Positions 60,416-64,000 of a DNA stretch of 64,000 nucleotides are shown in pieces. Positions within the stretch are counted from its first letter, which is position 1; each line of letters starts with the position of its first letter. This stretch comes from Hymenobacter sp. DG01 (GTDB taxonomy: Bacteria; Bacteroidota; Bacteroidia; Cytophagales; Hymenobacteraceae). The notes under the pieces were generated by a model. That model made no database searches. It had not been told where the DNA came from and saw nothing but the letters and a program-made list of their open reading frames with translations. A program made the translations under genes and the position numbers. The DNA is taken from positions 4,094,001 to 4,158,000 of the forward strand of contig NZ_CP040936.1 of NCBI RefSeq assembly GCF_006352025.1, given 5' to 3'.

Positions 60416-60958
60416 TTACTGTGTAGTTGTCCAGCCTAACTTGCTGATAAAGTCCCACAGAACTACCCCGGCGGCCACGCTTACATTCAGGCTGTGCTTG
60501 GTGCCAAACTGCGGAATTTCCACGGCCGCGTCGCAGAGGGCCAGCACCTCGTCGTCCACTCCAAACACCTCGTTGCCCATCACCAGCGCGTAGGGCCGGC
60601 CGGTTTCGGGCCGGAAGGAGGGTAGGGGCTGGCTGTCAGTGGTCTGCTCCACGGCCACCACCACGTAGCCCGCCGCTTTCAGCTGCTCAATAGCGGCCGT
60701 GGTAGTAGGCGCGTACTCCCACGTTACCGACTCGGTGGAACCTAGGGCCGTCTTGGTGATTTCGCGCTGGGGCGGGCGCCCGGTGATGCCGCAAAGCCAG
60801 ATTTTTTCTACGGCGAAGGCGTCGGCGGTGCGGAAGGCCGCCCCCACATTGTGCAGGCTCCGCACGTTGTCGAGCACTAGGGTGAGGGGGAATTTTCGCG
60901 TATTTTTGAAGTCTGCCACCGTCAGCCGGTTCAGCTCTTCCATGGAGAGTTTGCGCAT
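60416..60958 (-). CDS. SpoU/TrmH-family RNA 2'-O-methyltransferase
   Basis: 180 residues from the ATG at 60958; the exact promoter lies directly in front. SPOUT motifs are complete: LVLDNVRSLHNVGAAFRTAD (motif 1 with N and R), LVMGNEVFGVDDEVLALCDA (motif 2) and IPQFGTKHSLNVSVAAGVVL (motif 3). It transfers a methyl group from SAM to a ribose 2'-O of tRNA or rRNA; the site modified is unknown. Confidence 0.92.
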   Translation of the reverse strand: MRKLSMEELNRLTVADFKNTRKFPLTLVLDNVRSLHNVGAAFRTADAFAVEKIWLCGITGRPPQREITKTALGSTESVTWEYAPTTTAAIEQLKAAGYVVVAVEQTTDSQPLPSFRPETGRPYALVMGNEVFGVDDEVLALCDAAVEIPQFGTKHSLNVSVAAGVVLWDFISKLGWTTTQ

Positions 60959-60963
60959 GGCCG

Positions 60964-60971
60964 CAAAGGTA
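60964..60971 (-). promoter_or_regulatory. Bacteroidota -7 element for the RNA methylase
   Basis: TACCTTTG on the minus strand, exact TAnnTTTG, 5 nt before the ATG at 60958, giving an almost leaderless transcript. Confidence 0.6.
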
Positions 60972-61130
60972 GGAACGCCCGGCCGGGTGTTGGTGGTTGA
61001 GGTTGCTGCCGGCCCCTGGCGTAATGCTCCGGCCGTGCGCCCCACCTGACCAAATCAGTGCCCTAACGCGGCCCCCGCCGCTCCCACGATTCGCGAAGCT
61101 GAAGCTTCGCGCTACATTCCGCTTCCGCTA

Positions 61131-63932
61131 GTGAAAACTGCTACCCCCAAGCCCGACAAGAAACCCATCCGCATGCACGGCTCCCTGGGCCCCGCCCCCG
61201 TAGTCGATACGCCGCTGATGAAGCAGTACTACCAGCTCAAGCAGGCTCACCCCGGTGCGGTGCTCCTGTTCCGGGTGGGCGACTTCTACGAAACCTTCGG
61301 CGAGGATGCCGTCACGGCCTCCCGCATTCTGGATATTACCCTGACCAAGCGTGGGGCCGGCACGGCCTCCGAAACCCCGCTGGCGGGCTTCCCCCACCAC
61401 GCCCTCGATAATTACCTGCCCAAGCTGGTGCGGGCCGGGCAGCGCGTGGCCATCTGCGACCAGCTCGAAGACCCCAAACAGGCCAAAGGTCTCGTTAAGC
61501 GCGGCATCACGGAGCTGGTGACGCCTGGCGTGAGCCTCCACGACAACGTGCTGGAGCGCAAAAGCAACAACTACCTCTGCGCCGTGCATTTCGGCAAGCA
61601 GGAGGCCGGCATTTCGTTTCTGGACATTAGTACCGGCGAGTTTCTGGTGGCCCAGGGCACCGTGGACTACCTGGGCAAGCTACTCCAGAACTTCCAGCCC
61701 GCCGAGGTGCTGTTCTGCAAGAAAAGCCGCCGCGAGTTTGAGGAGCATTTTGGCCCCGATTTCTGCCACTACGCCCTCGATGAGTGGGTCTTCGGCTTCG
61801 ACTACGGTCACGACACACTCACGCGCCACTTCAACACGACCTCCCTCAAGGGCTTCGGCATTGATGGGCTGCGCGAGGGCATCACGGCGGCGGGCTGTAT
61901 TCTGCACTACCTCGCCGAAACCAAGCACACCGATGTGGGCCACATCGGCAGCATCGGGCGGCTGGAGGAAGATAAATACGTGTGGCTCGACCGGTTCACC
62001 GTCCGCAACCTGGAGCTGGTGCAGCCCCAGCACCCCGGCGGCGTGCCCCTTATTGATATTCTCGATCAGACCGTAACGCCCATGGGGGCGCGCCTGCTGC
62101 GCAAATGGGTAGTGCTGCCGCTGAAAGAGCCCGCCCAGATTCAGCGCCGCCTTGACACGGTAGATGCCCTGCTGCAAACCCCCGAGCTGCTGGAAAACCT
62201 GCTCCAGCACCTGCGCCAGATCAACGACCTGGAGCGCCTGATTTCCAAGGTGGCCGTGCGCCGCATCAACCCCCGCGAGCTGCTGCAGCTGGCCCGCGCC
62301 CTGGAGGCCATTGGCCCCATTCGGGAGCAGTTGGCCGCCTCGGGCATCCGGGCCCTACAGAAGCTAGCCGACCAGCTTAACCCCTGCGCCGCTCTGCGCG
62401 AGGAAATCCGGGCGAAAGTCAAGGAAGACGCGCCCATCCTGACCAACCAGGGCGGGGTGCTCAACGATGGGGTAGATAAGGAGCTAGATGAGCTGCGCCA
62501 AATGGCCTTCTCGGGTAAAGACTACCTGTTTCAGCTTCAGCAGCGCGCCATTCAGGAAACCGGCATTGGCTCCTTGAAGGTGGCCTATAACAAGGTGTTC
62601 GGCTACTATCTGGAGGTGACGAATGCCCACAAGGACAAGGTGCCCGCCTCCTGGATTCGGAAACAGACTCTGGTGAATGCCGAGCGCTACATCACGGAGG
62701 AGCTGAAAACCTACGAGGAAAAGATTTTGCACGCCGAGGAGCGTTTGTTCGTCATTGAGCAGAACATCTACAACGACCTGGTGCTGTTTGCCGCCGAGTA
62801 TGTGGCCCAGATACAGCAGAACGCTCGCGCCATTGGCGTGGCCGACTGCCTGGCCTCTTTCGCCGCTACGGCCCGCCAGCACCGCTACGTGAAGCCCGTG
62901 GTAGATGACTCCACGACCCTCGACATCACGGCCGGCCGCCACCCCGTAATTGAGCGCCAGCTACCCCCCGGCGAGCAGTACATCCCCAACGACATCCGCT
63001 TGGACCAGGAGGATCAGCAGATTGTGGTGATTACGGGGCCGAATATGGCCGGCAAATCAGCCCTGCTGCGCCAGACGGCCCTGATTGTGCTGCTGGCTCA
63101 GATTGGCTCCTTCGTGCCCGCTGAGGCGGCCCACGTGGGCGTCATCGACAAGATTTTCACCCGCGTAGGCGCCTCCGACAATCTGAGCAAGGGCGAAAGC
63201 ACCTTCATGGTAGAGATGACCGAAACAGCCTCTATTCTGAACAATCTCTCGGATAGAAGCCTGGTTTTAATGGATGAAATCGGGCGGGGCACCAGCACCT
63301 ACGACGGCATCAGTATTGCCTGGGCCATCGTGGAGCATCTACACAACTCACCGAAGTTCAAGGCCAAAACCCTGTTTGCTACCCACTACCACGAGCTCAA
63401 CCAGCTAGCCGACGACTGCCCACGGGTGCGCAACTACAATGTGGCCGTAAAGGAGGCCGATGGCCGCATCCTGTTTTTGCGCAAGCTGCGCGAAGGAGGT
63501 TCCGAACACTCCTTCGGTATTCACGTGGCCCGCATGGCCGGCATGCCCACCTCCGTGGTGCTGCGCGCCAACGAAATCATGCACCACTTAGAGCAGGAGC
63601 GCACTTCCACCGGCGTGGAAACCGATGTGCCCACCGAGTTCGATGAAGTGCTGGCTGGCCTGGATGAGCAGCCGACTGGGGGCAAAGTAGTGCCGCTGAA
63701 CGGCGTACTACCGGCTTCAGCCGAGGCAACTCGGCGTGGCCCTAAAGCCCAGCCGGCCGCATCCGTGCACAACGCCCCGCGCCCCAGCCTGCAGTTGAGC
63801 ATGTTCGAGCCCGCCGATCCGGCGCTGGAACGCATCCGGGAGCTACTGGAGAAGCTGGACGTGAATACGCTCACGCCCATTGAAGCCCTGCTCAAGCTCA
63901 ACGAGCTCAAGCTGACGATGACTTCTCGCTAA
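61131..63932 (+). CDS. mutS: DNA mismatch repair protein MutS
   Basis: 933 residues from GTG at 61131; an in-frame ATG at 61173 would shorten it by 14. The mismatch-reading motif DFYETF (Phe-x-Glu) sits near residue 50. Later: core helices, clamp ([20 protein letters not shown]), and the ATPase with Walker [14 protein letters not shown], Walker [13 protein letters not shown] and [13 protein letters not shown]. The C-terminal 100 residues are a Pro/Ser linker and a short helical end ([20 protein letters not shown]). A small hairpin (CGCGAAGC/GCTTCGCG, 61092-61111) lies in the upstream region. mutL is not in the window. Confidence 0.96.
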   Translation: MKTATPKPDKKPIRMHGSLGPAPVVDTPLMKQYYQLKQAHPGAVLLFRVGDFYETFGEDAVTASRILDITLTKRGAGTASETPLAGFPHHALDNYLPKLVRAGQRVAICDQLEDPKQAKGLVKRGITELVTPGVSLHDNVLERKSNNYLCAVHFGKQEAGISFLDISTGEFLVAQGTVDYLGKLLQNFQPAEVLFCKKSRREFEEHFGPDFCHYALDEWVFGFDYGHDTLTRHFNTTSLKGFGIDGLREGITAAGCILHYLAETKHTDVGHIGSIGRLEEDKYVWLDRFTVRNLELVQPQHPGGVPLIDILDQTVTPMGARLLRKWVVLPLKEPAQIQRRLDTVDALLQTPELLENLLQHLRQINDLERLISKVAVRRINPRELLQLARALEAIGPIREQLAASGIRALQKLADQLNPCAALREEIRAKVKEDAPILTNQGGVLNDGVDKELDELRQMAFSGKDYLFQLQQRAIQETGIGSLKVAYNKVFGYYLEVTNAHKDKVPASWIRKQTLVNAERYITEELKTYEEKILHAEERLFVIEQNIYNDLVLFAAEYVAQIQQNARAIGVADCLASFAATARQHRYVKPVVDDSTTLDITAGRHPVIERQLPPGEQYIPNDIRLDQEDQQIVVITGPNMAGKSALLRQTALIVLLAQIGSFVPAEAAHVGVIDKIFTRVGASDNLSKGESTFMVEMTETASILNNLSDRSLVLMDEIGRGTSTYDGISIAWAIVEHLHNSPKFKAKTLFATHYHELNQLADDCPRVRNYNVAVKEADGRILFLRKLREGGSEHSFGIHVARMAGMPTSVVLRANEIMHHLEQERTSTGVETDVPTEFDEVLAGLDEQPTGGKVVPLNGVLPASAEATRRGPKAQPAASVHNAPRPSLQLSMFEPADPALERIRELLEKLDVNTLTPIEALLKLNELKLTMTSR

Positions 63933-63948
63933 AGCCTGCACCGGTGTT

Positions 63949-64000
63949 AAAAATGCTACCCCCACTGCCTTTATGAAGGTAGTGAGGGTAGCATTTTTAT
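63949..64000 (+). terminator. Terminator of mutS
   Basis: AAAATGCTACCC and GGGTAGCATTTT bracket a second stem-loop (CACTGCCTTTATGAAGGTAGTG), ending in TTTTTAT; 17 nt after the stop. Confidence 0.85.

Overview
The window looks like a chromosomal segment of a high-GC Bacteroidota bacterium of the Cytophagales, most like Hymenobacter. The signs are: several secreted proteins with type IX secretion (Por) C-terminal sorting domains; nine exact matches to the Bacteroidota -7 promoter element TAnnTTTG close upstream of genes; almost no Shine-Dalgarno sequences; many PAS histidine kinases; and Bacteroidota families such as DUF2141, DUF4136, M43/M36 sorting-domain proteases and the MG2-type outer membrane protein. 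No tRNA, rRNA, CRISPR array, transposase or integrase was found. Assignments rest on reading motifs, not on database searches.

Layout. 1-5.2 kb: 3' end of a sorting-domain protein, an M43 metalloprotease and hflX. 5.2-9.6 kb: a membrane cytochrome c, a glycosyltransferase, rfbC and murF, with a 128-bp-arm inverted repeat between the convergent rfbC and murF. 9.6-14.1 kb: a nine-repeat FG-GAP sorting-domain protein, then an omega-amidase/aminotransferase pair. 14.2-22.8 kb: a six-PAS histidine kinase, two SpoIIAA/STAS-like paralogues, a protease-like/propeller/beta-barrel protein, a META lipoprotein and a hydrolase. 22.8-30.9 kb: small envelope and stress proteins (DUF2141, DsbA-like, META, DUF4136, two DUF2382) and an orphan ABC ATPase. 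31-37.2 kb: an MG2-type envelope protein, a histidine kinase next to a frameshifted BLUF photoreceptor, and a response regulator. 37.4-43.6 kb: a lipoprotein-type SDR, a phytase-like esterase lipoprotein, an acyltransferase, a GAF protein and a secreted S74-chaperone/YadA-head protein. 46.4-64 kb: housekeeping genes (mfd, NYN-cold-shock protein, thioesterase, yajQ, terC, DnaJ-like, M36 protease, TrmH/SpoU methylase, mutS).

The most distinctive stretch is 43.7-46.3 kb. A decayed DUF4276 gene (three reading-frame pieces) is followed by a strongly AT-rich two-gene cassette with its own Bacteroidota promoter. The first gene looks like a PD-(D/E)XK-type nuclease and the second like its partner; together they resemble the GAPS4 anti-phage system. 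The second gene carries an apparent one-base frameshift in a G run. The island sits between the S74-protein gene and mfd and looks like a defence-gene insertion hot spot.

Three gene interruptions (BLUF, DUF4276, second GAPS4-like gene) involve homopolymer runs, so either real decay or assembly error is possible.
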